A stretch of DNA of 59,807 nucleotides. Source: Lentisphaerota bacterium. GTDB lineage: Bacteria; Verrucomicrobiota; Lentisphaeria; Victivallales; Victivallaceae. Shown in pieces: positions 43,282 to 53,064 of the stretch. The stretch is taken from NCBI GenBank assembly GCA_024225035.1, contig JAAEMX010000127.1, positions 1 to 59,807 on the forward strand, written 5' to 3'. The notes under the pieces are model-generated. The model did not search any database. It saw only the letters and a program-made list of their open reading frames with translations, and was not told the DNA's origin. How positions within the stretch are numbered: the stretch's first letter is position 1; every line of letters starts with the position of its first letter. The position numbers and the translations under genes are program-made.

Positions 43282-45993
43282 ATGGCAGCTAGAAGCCCTG
43301 AATATGTGATAATACTCGCTGGCGGAAAAGGGTCAAGAATGGGCTCTGATACACACAAGGTATGTTTTGACGTCGATGGCATTCCAGTTATTCTCAGGGC
43401 TGTCGATAATTACAAACGTTGTGGTATCAAACAAAATATTATTGTAGTAGGTTCGCTGGCGGGACAGGTGGTTAAAACTGTCAGTGCCGAGTTTTCAAAC
43501 GCTGTATATGTTTACCAGCGTGAACAACTGGGAACGGCAAATGCGGTGCGGTGCGCACTTGATGCGATGCAGATTATTCCCGATGAAGCAGACTTACTGC
43601 TGGTGGCGGGCGATCGCTTGATTAAACAGGCCGTGCTCGAAAAACTTTTCAATTACTATTACTCCCACAACCTTGATCTCGCCTTTTTGGGGACAGAGCG
43701 ATTTGACGGCTCGAGTCAGGGCCGTATAGTTGAATACGGCAAAGGTGTTTTAGGAATTATTGAAATGGCCGACATAAGGCAGCGCCGCACTCTGTTGAAA
43801 TTGCGACATCACGCGGAGGCCGGCAGCGGCTACTCTGGAACTCGAATGCAGAAAATGCTGATTGACGGTTTCATGAACGGAAAAGAAACTGATCCTGCCA
43901 AATTGACAGCTGCATTTGGTGTTCTCTGGACGGAAGCTGTTTCCGGAAGAGAATTTTCTGCGGCTGAATTGCTGTCTGAAATCCCTGAAGAAAGCACATT
44001 GTTTGAGTTTAGAATTAATAACCGCAAAATTTTTATGACCCCTGACGAAGTTGAGCAAAGCGCTCACTGCAATACTTCGGTTTACCTGATCAAGGTTAAA
44101 GCCTTGCGGTATGCAATGAGCAGGCTTGATACGAAAAATGCTCAGCAGGAAGAATATTTATCTGATATTGTGCGTCTCATAAAACGACGCAATAACAGCA
44201 AGTCTTCAGCTGTTGGAGTAATGGTTGAAGAAGATCATACGAAAGTACTTGGCTTTAACGATCCAGCTGAACTTCTTGAAGTTGAACGTATCGTCAAGAA
44301 AGGACGGCGCCAAAGCGAGGAAGTCGCTCTTGATTCTAAGTACTTCAGACCTTTGTCTGAATGGGAAAATATTGTTGCGGAAGCGCTGGTCAATCCTACC
44401 AGAAGTAGAGATTTTGAGAGTGAACTTTCTGGAATTTATGGTAGTGATCGAGAAGTTGCAAGGCGTCAGGTGAGCCGGTATTTACCTTTGCTCGAGTTTG
44501 CAGCCGCAAAGATTGGTCCTATGGCTCATGTGGGTATTGTGCGGTCTCCCGGCAGACTTAATGTGATGGGACGTCATATTGACCATCAAGGTGGAAACTG
44601 TAATCTGATGACTATTGGTTACGAAACTCTAATGGTAGTTCACCCGAGAAATGACGACAATGTCAAGATACATAATATTGACGAAGAACGTTTTCAGTCA
44701 GCAGAATTTTCGATTTCTGAATTAGTAAAGGACTTGCCGTGGGAAGACTGGCTTTCGTTGGTTAACAGCGAGAAGTTAAGAAAAATGCTCGGCGAGTATG
44801 GTGTTGACTGGTCTACATATATAAAAGCGGCTTTTCTAAGGCTTCAAAAGAAATTTCCGCATAGGACTCTCAAGGGAATGGATATATTTGTCTCAGGTAA
44901 TGTGCCTGTGGCGGCCGGATTGAGTTCATCTTCAAGTCTGGTGGTAGGTGCTGCGGAAGCTATTGTTTCGGCCAATAAACTTGATACATTTCCTGCTCAA
45001 TTTGTTACATTGTGCGGGGAAGGGGAATGGTTTGTCGGTACCCGCGGAGGCAGTGCCGATCACGCAGCGGTGAAGCTTGGACAGAGAGGCAAAGTGGTCA
45101 AAGTCAGTTTTTTTGATTTTGCTATCGACCAAATTGTGGAGTTCCCAAAGGAATATGTTATGGCAGTATGTGATTCAGGTATTAAAGCCTGTAAATCCAA
45201 TCAAGCTAAAGATCAGTTCAATCATCGTGTCTGTTGTTACAAGATTGGCTTTATGCTGATAAAAAAAATGTTTCCACAGTATCGCCCTTTACTACATCAT
45301 CTGCGGGATGTAAATACTCGTAACCTGAGAATTCCTCTAAGCTGGATTTATCGTATACTGCTGCACTTACCGTCATCTGCTACCAGAAAAGACATTGAGG
45401 CTATGCTGCCTGATGAAAACCTTAGGGAACTTTGGAAAAACCATAATCCTCCTCGCGATGGGCTTTATCCGGTCAGAGGCGTTGTATTATTTGGGCTTAG
45501 TGAATTTGAGCGTGCGGCTGCGTACGCTGACCTTTTGAAGAATGGAAAGGTTGAAGAGATCGGCAAACTAATGCAGATTTCGCATGACGGTGACCGTGTC
45601 TCCACGCGTGATGAAAGTGGAAAATACATTCCGTGGAAAGCGCCTTTCTCTAATTCCTATATATTAAAGCTGATTGATGACATTGAAAGCGGCGAACCTG
45701 AAAGGGTGATTAAGGCCCAGCTTTATAATCAGTCTGGATCATACCATTGCAGCCTGACTGATATAGACCGTATGGTAGACATAGCTGTCGACACAAAAGG
45801 AACAGCAGGAGCCCAGCTGGCTGGTTCCGGCCTTGGGGGATGCATGATGGTGCTAGTTAGAAAAAATGCAGTTGATGGTCTGATAAAAAATCTTAAAGAG
45901 AAATATTACAAGCCTGCCGGGCTGGAAACGAACATTCTGGTTTGCCGTCCCGTAGCCGGTGCAGGAATGTTGGAACTTTCAGGGCCTGCCTAG
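43282..45993 (+). CDS. Bifunctional nucleotidyltransferase - galactokinase-like (GHMP) enzyme
   Basis: About 903 residues from the ATG at 43282 (GGAG eight bases upstream); a TTG two codons earlier is the other option. Residues 6-260 form a GT-A nucleotidyltransferase with VIILAGGKGSRMG and YQREQLGTANAVRCA, close to GlmU/RmlA-type pyrophosphorylases. From about 410 onward it is a GHMP kinase of galactokinase type: RSPGRLNVMGRHIDHQGGN, then VPVAAGLSSSSSLVV, then GTRGGSADHAAV, and a C-terminal AGAQLAGSGLGGCM motif. One polypeptide could thus phosphorylate a sugar and activate it to NDP-sugar, as FKP does for fucose, though the domain order and kinase motif differ from FKP. The sugar is unknown. 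No neighbouring pathway gene reveals it. Confidence 0.8.
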   Translation: MAARSPEYVIILAGGKGSRMGSDTHKVCFDVDGIPVILRAVDNYKRCGIKQNIIVVGSLAGQVVKTVSAEFSNAVYVYQREQLGTANAVRCALDAMQIIPDEADLLLVAGDRLIKQAVLEKLFNYYYSHNLDLAFLGTERFDGSSQGRIVEYGKGVLGIIEMADIRQRRTLLKLRHHAEAGSGYSGTRMQKMLIDGFMNGKETDPAKLTAAFGVLWTEAVSGREFSAAELLSEIPEESTLFEFRINNRKIFMTPDEVEQSAHCNTSVYLIKVKALRYAMSRLDTKNAQQEEYLSDIVRLIKRRNNSKSSAVGVMVEEDHTKVLGFNDPAELLEVERIVKKGRRQSEEVALDSKYFRPLSEWENIVAEALVNPTRSRDFESELSGIYGSDREVARRQVSRYLPLLEFAAAKIGPMAHVGIVRSPGRLNVMGRHIDHQGGNCNLMTIGYETLMVVHPRNDDNVKIHNIDEERFQSAEFSISELVKDLPWEDWLSLVNSEKLRKMLGEYGVDWSTYIKAAFLRLQKKFPHRTLKGMDIFVSGNVPVAAGLSSSSSLVVGAAEAIVSANKLDTFPAQFVTLCGEGEWFVGTRGGSADHAAVKLGQRGKVVKVSFFDFAIDQIVEFPKEYVMAVCDSGIKACKSNQAKDQFNHRVCCYKIGFMLIKKMFPQYRPLLHHLRDVNTRNLRIPLSWIYRILLHLPSSATRKDIEAMLPDENLRELWKNHNPPRDGLYPVRGVVLFGLSEFERAAAYADLLKNGKVEEIGKLMQISHDGDRVSTRDESGKYIPWKAPFSNSYILKLIDDIESGEPERVIKAQLYNQSGSYHCSLTDIDRMVDIAVDTKGTAGAQLAGSGLGGCMMVLVRKNAVDGLIKNLKEKYYKPAGLETNILVCRPVAGAGMLELSGPA

Positions 45994-46013
45994 TGTCTAT
46001 ATAGACAGAATGT

Positions 46014-46568
46014 TTATAATGCCGCCGCGTAAGACCACAGCTTAGCATCAATACCATTGCCTGCGGCGGCTTCCTCTTTCAGGAATTCCAGTAGTTTTGA
46101 ACGCTTTATCAGTATAGTTTCAATATCTTCAGAGTCTTCCTGGTTGGATTCAGGTGCTTCTTCACCAAAGTGATCGGCATCAATTTCCATCGTAACAGTG
46201 GTGATTGTTTCACTAGACATGCCGGCCGAGCTGTATCCCGGAGGTGAAACTTGGAGAACATTGCCGTGATAGCCGGTTTCTTCCAGAAGCTCCCGGTCTG
46301 CGGTTTGTGACGGAGGTTCGTTATCATCAATTAATCCGGCGGGTAATTCTATAAGAAATTTTCCGGCAGGTGGGCGAAATTGTTTGACTAAAATGATTTC
46401 ATCAGTTTGTTTTATAATTGCAATAATCATGACAGCTCCTCGGCTTTGAGTCCGGGCAGCGGCTTCCCAGGAACGATTTCTGCCATGAGAGTCTTTCCAC
46501 TTAATGTCATATAGCTCAAGCCATTTTGCGGAGGTGATTTTTTCTTTGGCCAGTATAACAGGTTTCAT
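46014..46568 (-). CDS. Nudix hydrolase, ADP-ribose pyrophosphatase-like
   Basis: A 184-residue hydrolase. The complete Nudix box runs from Gly78 to Gly99: G-x5-E84-x7-R92-E93-LL-E96-E97-TG. The N-terminal part (WLELYDIKWKDSHGRNR) and the run VKQFRPPAGKFLIELPAGLIDD are typical of the ADP-sugar pyrophosphatase branch (NudF-like). It likely clears ADP-ribose or sugar nucleotides. It is convergent with the bifunctional sugar enzyme, with a 14-bp palindrome TGTCTATATAGACA between the two stops, and 250 bases away from the divergent coaE. Confidence 0.88.
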   Translation of the reverse strand: MKPVILAKEKITSAKWLELYDIKWKDSHGRNRSWEAAARTQSRGAVMIIAIIKQTDEIILVKQFRPPAGKFLIELPAGLIDDNEPPSQTADRELLEETGYHGNVLQVSPPGYSSAGMSSETITTVTMEIDADHFGEEAPESNQEDSEDIETILIKRSKLLEFLKEEAAAGNGIDAKLWSYAAAL

Positions 46569-46819
46569 ATTTAATTGATCTTTTTATTAATTTTTCTTAA
46601 AAAAGTTTGAATTTTATATGATAATGCAATATAATACAGATAGATTATAAATCTGATCTATTTAAGTTGCATAACCTTATTTCGAATTCAATTCCCGGTA
46701 AATCTTCAATTTATTATAGTTATTTGCTAGCGGGTTTCAAACAAATAACTGAATTCCTGACGGTTTTTCTACTGGCCGCAAGGTATTTTCCGGGTGAGCA
46801 AAATTTGGAGAAAATATTT

Positions 46820-47416
46820 ATGATTTTAGGTCTGACCGGAGGTTTCGGCTGCGGTAAAAGCTCAGTTCTGGCCTTTTTTAAAGCATCTGGCTGGCATACT
46901 CTTAGCGCAGATTCCGTTTGTCACGACCTTTATAACCACAGAGATGCTGATGTAATGAGTGCTATCAGAGAACATTGGGGAAATGACATGTTCGAATCTG
47001 ACGGCAGCCTCGATAAGTCAGCGGTAAGCAAAATTGTTTTTTCAGACAATTCAGAACTGAAATGGTTATGTTCGGTTCTTTATCCGAAAGTTGAGAAAAC
47101 TGCAAAAGAATTTTTTAAACTGCATGAAAAGGAAAATATAATTTTTGAGGTACCTCTCCTCTATGAAGCAGGATGGGATACCATGTTCGATAAAATAATA
47201 GCGGTTTACGCCAGTCTTGAAGTACAACACCAGAGACTGCTGAAAACCGGTTTTAGTCTTGATAACATTATTCAAAGAAGTCAGCTGCAAATGTTTCCAG
47301 AGTTAAAAATGGAAAAAGCTGACTATGCTATCATCAATAATGGAAATATCAATGATTTAGAAAAGCAATGTAAAGAGTTAATCAATACTTTTAAGGAGTC
47401 AAATAAAAATGGCTGA
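46820..47416 (+). CDS. coaE: Dephospho-CoA kinase
   Basis: Last step of coenzyme A synthesis, phosphorylating dephospho-CoA. Reading starts at ATG 46820 (GGAG nine bases upstream): [15 protein letters not shown] is the P-loop start of CoaE. An in-frame start at 46667 would add 51 residues without similarity. The remaining signs are [10 protein letters not shown], then [20 protein letters not shown] and [19 protein letters not shown]. Length about 198, typical. The stop overlaps the start of rho by eight bases, so the two are translationally coupled. Confidence 0.93.
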   Translation: MILGLTGGFGCGKSSVLAFFKASGWHTLSADSVCHDLYNHRDADVMSAIREHWGNDMFESDGSLDKSAVSKIVFSDNSELKWLCSVLYPKVEKTAKEFFKLHEKENIIFEVPLLYEAGWDTMFDKIIAVYASLEVQHQRLLKTGFSLDNIIQRSQLQMFPELKMEKADYAIINNGNINDLEKQCKELINTFKESNKNG

Positions 47417-49214
47417 TGAAAAAGAAAAATTGGCAGCTGAGGAAGCACCAAAAAAACGCCGCGGTCGTCCGCCTAAAAAAAAGGTAGAAGAAACTGCTGC
47501 TGGTGCGTCCACCGAAGTTAATAAAGAAGAAGCCCCGAAAAAACGTCGTGGGCGTCCCCCTAAAAATAAAACTGAAGAAGTTGCTCCTGTTGTTGAAAAC
47601 CAGAAAGCTGTTGCTGCAGCTGAACCTGTTAATGAGAAAAAAGAAGCTTCTCCCGCTCCTGCCCCTTCTCCTGAAGCCGTGGCTCCAAAAGCTGAAGAAA
47701 ACGCAAGACCTCAACAGGACAGAGACCCAAGGCCTCAACAGGACAGAGACCCAAGGCCTCAACAGGATAGAGACCCAAGGCCTCAACAGGACAGGGATCC
47801 AAAACCTAACAGAGATGGTGAAAGATCTTCAGGTCAGCGTAATCAAAACGATAATCGCAGGCAGGACCATTATGATAACCGTAAACAATACGGTAATCAG
47901 CGTAAGCACAATGGTAATAACGGTCGCCGCGGTTCTGATTATCAACGCGACAAGACAGCTCCAAGCCTTGACATCAATGAACTTCAGAAAATGTCTATGC
48001 TTGACCTTTCAAAAATGGGTGAAGAACTCGGAGTTGAAGGACTCGGGGCTTTGGAAAAATCCAGGCTCATCTTTGAAATTCTTAAAGCTAATGCTGAGAA
48101 AAGCGGTCTTATGTATGGTAGCGGCTATCTCGAAGTACTGCCGGACGGTTTCGGCTTCCTGCGTTCTGCTAATTATAGCTACCTGCCTTGTTCTGAAGAC
48201 ATTTACCTTAGTCCATCACAGATTAAGCGCTTTTCATTGAAAACTGGTGACTTTGTTGCCGGACAGATTCGTTCTCCAAGAGAAAAGGAACGTTTCTTTG
48301 CAATGCTCAAGGTTGAATCAATTAACCATGAAGCTCCGGAACGCAAGAAAAGCACTATCCCTTTTAATAACCTTACCCCTTATTTCCCGACAGAACGTCT
48401 GGTGCTGGAAACAAAACCTGAGGGAATTGCTGCTCGCGTGATTGATATGACATCACCTATTGGTAAGGGACAGCGCGGATTGATCGTGGCGCCGCCGCGT
48501 ACAGGTAAGACTGTACTGCTGCAGAAAGTTGCGAACAGTATTCGTGAAAATAATCCGGAAGTAGTGCTGATTATTCTGCTTATTGATGAGCGACCAGAAG
48601 AAGTGACTGACATGCAGCGCAATGTAGACGCTGAAGTTGTAAGTTCAACTTTTGATGAACCGCCGGAACGTCACGTTCAAGTTGCGGAAATGGTGATCGA
48701 AAAAGCTAAACGCCTTGTTGAATACAAACATGATGTAGTTATTCTGCTTGACAGTATTACTCGTTTGGCTCGCGCTTACAATACATTGCAGCCTCACAGT
48801 GGAAAAATCCTTTCCGGTGGTGTTGATGCTAATGCTCTGCATAAGCCGAAGCGCTTTTTTGGTGCGGCCCGTAATATTGAAAACCACGGCAGCCTGACGA
48901 TCATCGCTACAGCTCTGATTGAAACCGGCAGCCGCATGGATGACGTTATCTTTGAGGAATTCAAAGGTACTGGTAATATGGAACTGCATTTGGATCGCAG
49001 TCTTTCAGATAAAAGAATTTATCCGGCAATCAATATTGAACGCAGCGGAACCCGTCGCGAAGAACTATTGGTTCATCCTGATGAATTGAACAAAGTCTGG
49101 ACTCTGCGTAAGGCTATGAACGGTGTTCCAGCCGGAGAGGCAATGGAGCTGCTCATCAGCAAACTTAAGAAAATACCGACAAATATTGAGTTCCTGCTCA
49201 AGATGCAGGTTTGA
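47409..49214 (+). CDS. rho: Transcription termination factor Rho with a long charged N-terminal extension
   Basis: Rho is a ring helicase that ends transcription. The 601-residue protein is about 180 longer than E. coli Rho. The extra N-terminus has two AT-hook-like RRGRPPK motifs (residues 17-23 and 46-52), a Pro/Ala/Glu-rich linker and four copies of RPQQDRDP (100-131), then a basic Asn/Arg-rich stretch. From about 175 the regular Rho follows: the N-terminal domain with [14 protein letters not shown], the RNA-binding SPSQIKRF loop, and the ATPase with Walker [16 protein letters not shown] and the Q-loop/R-loop end. Extensions of this type occur in several phyla and can add RNA or DNA binding. 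It overlaps coaE and has a strong terminator. Confidence 0.96.
   Translation: MADEKEKLAAEEAPKKRRGRPPKKKVEETAAGASTEVNKEEAPKKRRGRPPKNKTEEVAPVVENQKAVAAAEPVNEKKEASPAPAPSPEAVAPKAEENARPQQDRDPRPQQDRDPRPQQDRDPRPQQDRDPKPNRDGERSSGQRNQNDNRRQDHYDNRKQYGNQRKHNGNNGRRGSDYQRDKTAPSLDINELQKMSMLDLSKMGEELGVEGLGALEKSRLIFEILKANAEKSGLMYGSGYLEVLPDGFGFLRSANYSYLPCSEDIYLSPSQIKRFSLKTGDFVAGQIRSPREKERFFAMLKVESINHEAPERKKSTIPFNNLTPYFPTERLVLETKPEGIAARVIDMTSPIGKGQRGLIVAPPRTGKTVLLQKVANSIRENNPEVVLIILLIDERPEEVTDMQRNVDAEVVSSTFDEPPERHVQVAEMVIEKAKRLVEYKHDVVILLDSITRLARAYNTLQPHSGKILSGGVDANALHKPKRFFGAARNIENHGSLTIIATALIETGSRMDDVIFEEFKGTGNMELHLDRSLSDKRIYPAINIERSGTRREELLVHPDELNKVWTLRKAMNGVPAGEAMELLISKLKKIPTNIEFLLKMQV
47706..47801 (+). repeat. 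Four 24-bp tandem repeats inside rho
   Basis: Four nearly identical 24-base units encode RPQQDRDP. Differences are a few synonymous changes in the third and fourth units. Copy number may vary between strains. Confidence 0.85.
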
Positions 49215-49240
49215 CACGGCATTATTGTTGTAGTATATTT

Positions 49241-49275
49241 CCCGCACGGGCAAACCGCCCGTAGCGGGATTTTTT
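49241..49275 (+). terminator. Terminator after rho
   Basis: CCCGC-ACGGGC pairs with GCCCGT-AGCGGG around a 6-base loop, followed by six T. Confidence 0.88.
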
Positions 49276-49304
49276 ATATATAACTTATTTTACAGGTTTT
49301 CGCG

Positions 49305-49637
49305 TTGGACGACAAAAAAAAGAAAATCGTATTATATTTCTTCTATCTGGTAGTTGTGTTGATTGTCGTATCATCTGCAGTGCTTATTTTGCCTGTTTAT
49401 CGCAAGTACCAGAAGCGTCGTACTGTCTTGAATCAACTGAAAGAGTTGGCTGAGCTTAAAACTATTGAATGTATCAAACTAAATAAAGAAGTATATGGCT
49501 TAGAAAATTCCTCAGAAGAAGTCGAAAAAGTAGCCAGAGAAAAATTTGGTCTTTGCCGAAAAGGGGAAACTGTTATGCAGTACGAAGAACCGGGCGCTCT
49601 TGATGATAAAAAACCAAGCTCGGACAATACAAATTAA
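49305..49637 (+). CDS. FtsB/DivIC-like septum formation protein
   Basis: A 110-residue bitopic protein: short basic start, one transmembrane helix (about 9-28), then a coiled coil of about 45 residues (YRKYQKRRTVLNQL onward) and the FtsB-type end EEVEKVAREKFGLCRKGETV. FtsB-like proteins join FtsL/FtsQ in the divisome. It starts at a TTG with only a weak CAGG upstream. An acidic-Ser tail (95-110) is unusual. It is preceded by the rho terminator, so it has its own promoter. The family call rests on topology and the conserved ...REKFGL...GE motif. Confidence 0.75.
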   Translation: MDDKKKKIVLYFFYLVVVLIVVSSAVLILPVYRKYQKRRTVLNQLKELAELKTIECIKLNKEVYGLENSSEEVEKVAREKFGLCRKGETVMQYEEPGALDDKKPSSDNTN

Positions 49638-49800
49638 AGTCTATTGTTGTGAGCTTGTTATTGGTACATAAATATTTCTTGTTTTTCCCTTTCTGGTTTT
49701 GCATTTTTGCGTTTTTTTTCTATATTGAATCAAGTTAGTTTTTTGTCAAGATTTATATTTTTAAAAATAGCACGTTGCTCAATCCAGAGGAGGCATCCCT

Positions 49801-50895
49801 GTGAAATCAAAAGTTTTATTTATTGTTAGCGGAGTCGCTTCGCTGCATGCAGCCCTGCTGGTCGGTCTATGTTTTACCGGCGGCTGCTCCAGTCCTGAAG
49901 TTCTCGGCCAAAGAAGTTATATCCCTGCAGCAGAAAAGCATGGGCAACTGGAAGTAAAAGGTTCTGGCGATGATCTGAATATTACTCCTTCTCCTGCGCC
50001 AAGCACTATAGTTGTCTCGGGGAGTGACATTCCAGCACAGCCTCCACAGGTTAAAACCAAGTCTCCTTATGAACTCCCACCGTTTGAGCCTGTCAAGACA
50101 ACAACTTTGACTTATAAAGTTCAAAAGGGCGATTCTTTCTGGAAAATTGGACGCAAATATGGCGTTAATATGAATGATTTGGCTTCATACAATAACATGT
50201 CTACCAAAAAACCGCTGAAAGCTGGTCAAGTTATTAAGATTCCACCAGGCGGAGTACTTCTTTCCCCCGAACAAATGAAAACAGTGAAGTACAAAGCTCC
50301 ACGGAAAACTTATAAATCAGCAAAGAAAACCACTAGAAAAGCAACAAAATCAACTCGTACTTATACAGCTTCTGCGGTTCGCCCGTCTGATGGTTTATAT
50401 ACAGTAAGAAGAGGCGACTCTTTCTGGAAAATTGCTAAACGTTACGGCATAGGAACAAATGATTTGGCTCAGGCAAATAGCCTGAATAAAAATGCCCCCC
50501 TGCGGGTTGGACAACGCCTTTACATTCCGCCTAAGGGTAAATCTACGGCCGCTTCATCAGCAAAGAAAACCACAACTGCAGTTGCTTCAAGTAATTCTTC
50601 ACAGAGCACAAATGACTTGATCGGTGGAGTTGCGGTTTCAGGCTCAAAGGATACTCCAAAAGCCGCTCCAGCAACGTCTGCTCCGGCTCCAAAAGCTGAA
50701 CCGGAAAAGAAACCAGCTGAAGTATCACTGTTCAGCAAAACTGATACTGTTGAAGTTTCTCGCGACATCAGTGTTGATAAGTTTGCCCAGCAGTATGGCA
50801 TCAAGGTTGAGGATATCAAAAAACTTAATCCTGACTTGCCGAAAGACGGAAAGCTTAAAGCTAATCAGATTATCATTATTCCAAGTGCCGAATAA
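49801..50895 (+). CDS. Exported protein with three LysM domains
   Basis: A 364-residue secreted protein that starts at GTG 49801 behind AGAGGAGG. The first 30 residues are a signal peptide; a lipobox-like TGGC (residues 26-29) suggests a lipoprotein. Three LysM repeats bind peptidoglycan: about 101-149 (YKVQKGDSFWKIGRKYG), about 199-243 (YTVRRGDSFWKIAKRYG) and a diverged last one at about 317-362 (VEVSRDISVDKFAQQYG). The linkers are basic, Thr/Lys-rich and Pro/Ala-rich. No catalytic domain follows, so it likely acts as a cell-wall-binding scaffold. It ends in a clear terminator. Confidence 0.88.
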   Translation: MKSKVLFIVSGVASLHAALLVGLCFTGGCSSPEVLGQRSYIPAAEKHGQLEVKGSGDDLNITPSPAPSTIVVSGSDIPAQPPQVKTKSPYELPPFEPVKTTTLTYKVQKGDSFWKIGRKYGVNMNDLASYNNMSTKKPLKAGQVIKIPPGGVLLSPEQMKTVKYKAPRKTYKSAKKTTRKATKSTRTYTASAVRPSDGLYTVRRGDSFWKIAKRYGIGTNDLAQANSLNKNAPLRVGQRLYIPPKGKSTAASSAKKTTTAVASSNSSQSTNDLIGGVAVSGSKDTPKAAPATSAPAPKAEPEKKPAEVSLFSKTDTVEVSRDISVDKFAQQYGIKVEDIKKLNPDLPKDGKLKANQIIIIPSAE

Positions 50896-50911
50896 TTGAG
50901 ATATAATTTCA

Positions 50912-50947
50912 GGGGGTTCAAACGGTTTTTACTGTTTGAACCCCTTT
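50912..50947 (+). terminator. Terminator after the LysM protein gene
   Basis: GGGGTTCAAACGG / CTGTTTGAACCCC, nearly perfect 13-bp stem (one G-U or mismatch) with a short loop, then three T, C and T. Confidence 0.85.
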
Positions 50948-50967
50948 CTAGTATTTAGGAAAATAAA

Positions 50968-51654
50968 ATGAAAAAGAATCTGGGCATTATTATTGCAGCA
51001 GCCGGTTTCAGCCGACGGTATGGAGCTGGTAACAAATTACTGCTTGAATTTAGAGGAGTTCCCTTATTTTTATATTCCGCAAAAGAGTTTCGTCGAGTTT
51101 GCCCGGAAGAGAATATTGTTATTGTCTGTTCAGAAGATGCTGTTCATGAATTTAAAGATATTGCCATGAAACTCCTTCCTGAGAATCGTTTCAATTTTGT
51201 TGTTGGCGGCGAACAGCGTTCTGATTCGGTGAAAAACGGATTAAAAGCGTTGCCGGAGTCTGTTGAATTTGCTGCGGTACACGATGCTGCCCGCCCGCTT
51301 GCTACTTGTGAGCTGCTTTTGAAATGCCTGGAGGCAGCGCGTTCGCATGGCGGCGCAATACCGGCTAAACCGGTTACTGACACTCTCAAGCGCACTGATG
51401 ATACAGGTAAAATAATTGAAACCGTTTGCCGGGGAGATTTGTGGCGTGTCGAAACACCACAGGTTTTTGATGTGGAGAAGTTGTGTACTGCATATAATAA
51501 AGCTGAAGGTGCGAATATTGAGTTTACTGATGACGCTGCTGTTATGGAATATGCAGGTTATCCAGTTTATGTTGTCAATGATTTGGCAAATAATATGAAA
51601 GTAACTTTTTCGGCGGATATAAGAGCGCTTGATTCTATTGAAAAAGATTTGTAA
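50968..51654 (+). CDS. ispD: 2-C-methyl-D-erythritol 4-phosphate cytidylyltransferase
   Basis: IspD transfers CMP to methylerythritol phosphate in the non-mevalonate isoprenoid pathway. The 228-residue protein has GIIIAAAGFSRRYGAGNKLL (nucleotide loop with its Arg/Lys), VGGEQRSDSVKNGL, VHDAARPL with the Asp for the metal, and the closing VETPQVFD and FTDDAAVMEYAG. Length fits. An AGGAAAA ribosome site precedes the ATG. Its usual partner ispF is not adjacent. Confidence 0.93.
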   Translation: MKKNLGIIIAAAGFSRRYGAGNKLLLEFRGVPLFLYSAKEFRRVCPEENIVIVCSEDAVHEFKDIAMKLLPENRFNFVVGGEQRSDSVKNGLKALPESVEFAAVHDAARPLATCELLLKCLEAARSHGGAIPAKPVTDTLKRTDDTGKIIETVCRGDLWRVETPQVFDVEKLCTAYNKAEGANIEFTDDAAVMEYAGYPVYVVNDLANNMKVTFSADIRALDSIEKDL

Positions 51655-51822
51655 ATGCTTGTAAAATGAGCTGAGATAGAAAAAAACAATAACAAATGCG
51701 TAACCACTTTTGATTTATTGCGATTACCATATAAATTAACTGGTCAGATGCGAAAGCACAACAGAGTGCCGGGATACTTTGGGGAGCCCGGATAGGTTTC
51801 AGAAATAATTTGTCAGGAATAG
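51655..51822. other. Leader of the heptosyltransferase gene with a hairpin
   Basis: About 170 bases. GATGCGAAAGCAC (51748-51760) and CCGGG...CCCGG (about 51768-51791) suggest a structured 5' leader. No known riboswitch recognised. Confidence 0.3.
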
Positions 51823-52920
51823 ATGAGCAAGGAACAGAAAGTTAAACCAGATTTAGCCGCAGCTCCGGAATTTCCGGTAAGGCCGTTGAATCTTACTCAC
51901 ATTAGAGACGGAATAATCGTCAGGGTGCCGAACTGGCTTGGTGATGCGGTTATGACATTGCCGGCTATTATGCAGCTGAAAAAAATTCTGCCTGAATACT
52001 GCGCGCTTTTCGTGCTATGCCCAAAAGGGTTGAAAGACATGTTTGAATCACTCTCATGTGTGGACATGGTGATAACCCTTGAAAAAACTCATCGGAATTG
52101 GAGTCGCAGCGATATTAAGCGACTTACCAGAGTACACCCGGGGGCTGGAATTTTATTCAATAATTCTCTGCGTGATTCAGTTTTCCTGCGTCTTTGTGGA
52201 ATTAAACATCTTTATGGTGCTGCTGCTCGCGGGCGTACCGTTTTATTCAAAAGAAGTTTTAAGTTTCCTGCCAGAGTTTCTTATAAATTAAACAATCTCC
52301 ATCATACTAATAAATACCTTTCAATAGTCAAAGCTTTAGGGGCTCCTGACTGGGACGGTACTTTACCTGAATTTCAGATAAGTACACCGCTTGACCAAAC
52401 TGGCAATCTTATAAGTGATTTATGCGATCATCCTGCATTAATGACGATTGCCGGTGGTGCTGCTTATGGCGGGTCAAAGCGTTGGCCTTCAGAAAACTTT
52501 AGAGAAGTTGCCGAATGGTGGGTGCGCAGTGGTGGTATTGTGGCTATTCTCGGCTCCGGAGCTGAAGAGCCCATTGCCTGCGAAATAGCTGCTGGCTTAC
52601 CGACAAATAAAGTCTTTAATCTCGCTGGCAAAACAGATATGTGCGAACTGATGCACTTGCTGAGGCATGCAAAATTCTGCGTTGCCAATGACAGCGGAAT
52701 TATGCACCTTTCTGCCGCGTTGGGAGGAAAAGGACTTGCAATATTTGGCCCTACAGACTGGACTGCGACCGGTCCGATTTCCGATCGATGGGAAATCGTC
52801 TATGAGAAACAGGAATGTTCACCATGCTTCAAACGTGAATGTCCGGACGGTTCTAGTAGATGTATGAAAAGTATCACTTCGGAGCGCGTAATTAAAGAGA
52901 TTGAAGCGGTGCTCAAGTAG
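51823..52920 (+). CDS. waaF: Lipopolysaccharide heptosyltransferase (GT9 family)
   Basis: A 365-residue glycosyltransferase of family GT9 that adds heptose to the lipopolysaccharide inner core, at the cytoplasmic face. Family signs: VRVPNWLGDAVMTLPAI near the start, VLCPKGL, GGAAYGGSKRWPSENF for donor binding, and CVANDSGIMHLSAALG, FGPTDWTATGP and the Cys-rich CSPCFKRECPDGSSRCM end typical of WaaF (heptosyltransferase II). Symbol by similarity of motifs; heptosyltransferase I/III types are less likely. Presence implies an outer membrane with LPS. A region of about 140 bases separates it from the ACT-domain gene downstream. Confidence 0.88.
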   Translation: MSKEQKVKPDLAAAPEFPVRPLNLTHIRDGIIVRVPNWLGDAVMTLPAIMQLKKILPEYCALFVLCPKGLKDMFESLSCVDMVITLEKTHRNWSRSDIKRLTRVHPGAGILFNNSLRDSVFLRLCGIKHLYGAAARGRTVLFKRSFKFPARVSYKLNNLHHTNKYLSIVKALGAPDWDGTLPEFQISTPLDQTGNLISDLCDHPALMTIAGGAAYGGSKRWPSENFREVAEWWVRSGGIVAILGSGAEEPIACEIAAGLPTNKVFNLAGKTDMCELMHLLRHAKFCVANDSGIMHLSAALGGKGLAIFGPTDWTATGPISDRWEIVYEKQECSPCFKRECPDGSSRCMKSITSERVIKEIEAVLK

Positions 52921-53064
52921 TAACTGTGACAGGCTTTATTTTTTCTCTTTAATTGTACCTTTTTTCTTTGTAAGGCTATAAATACCTTTTACTTTCCAGC
53001 GTACAAGTGTTATATTTATTGGGCTGTATGTTTTGTCGTCATAATTTGGAAGGAAACGTTTTAT

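Noticed and set aside
47391..47786. Minus-strand open frame of 131 codons opposite the start of rho
   Set aside because: It is the antisense of the repeat-rich N-terminal extension of rho, of low complexity (Ser/Arg/Phe/Trp), without family signs.
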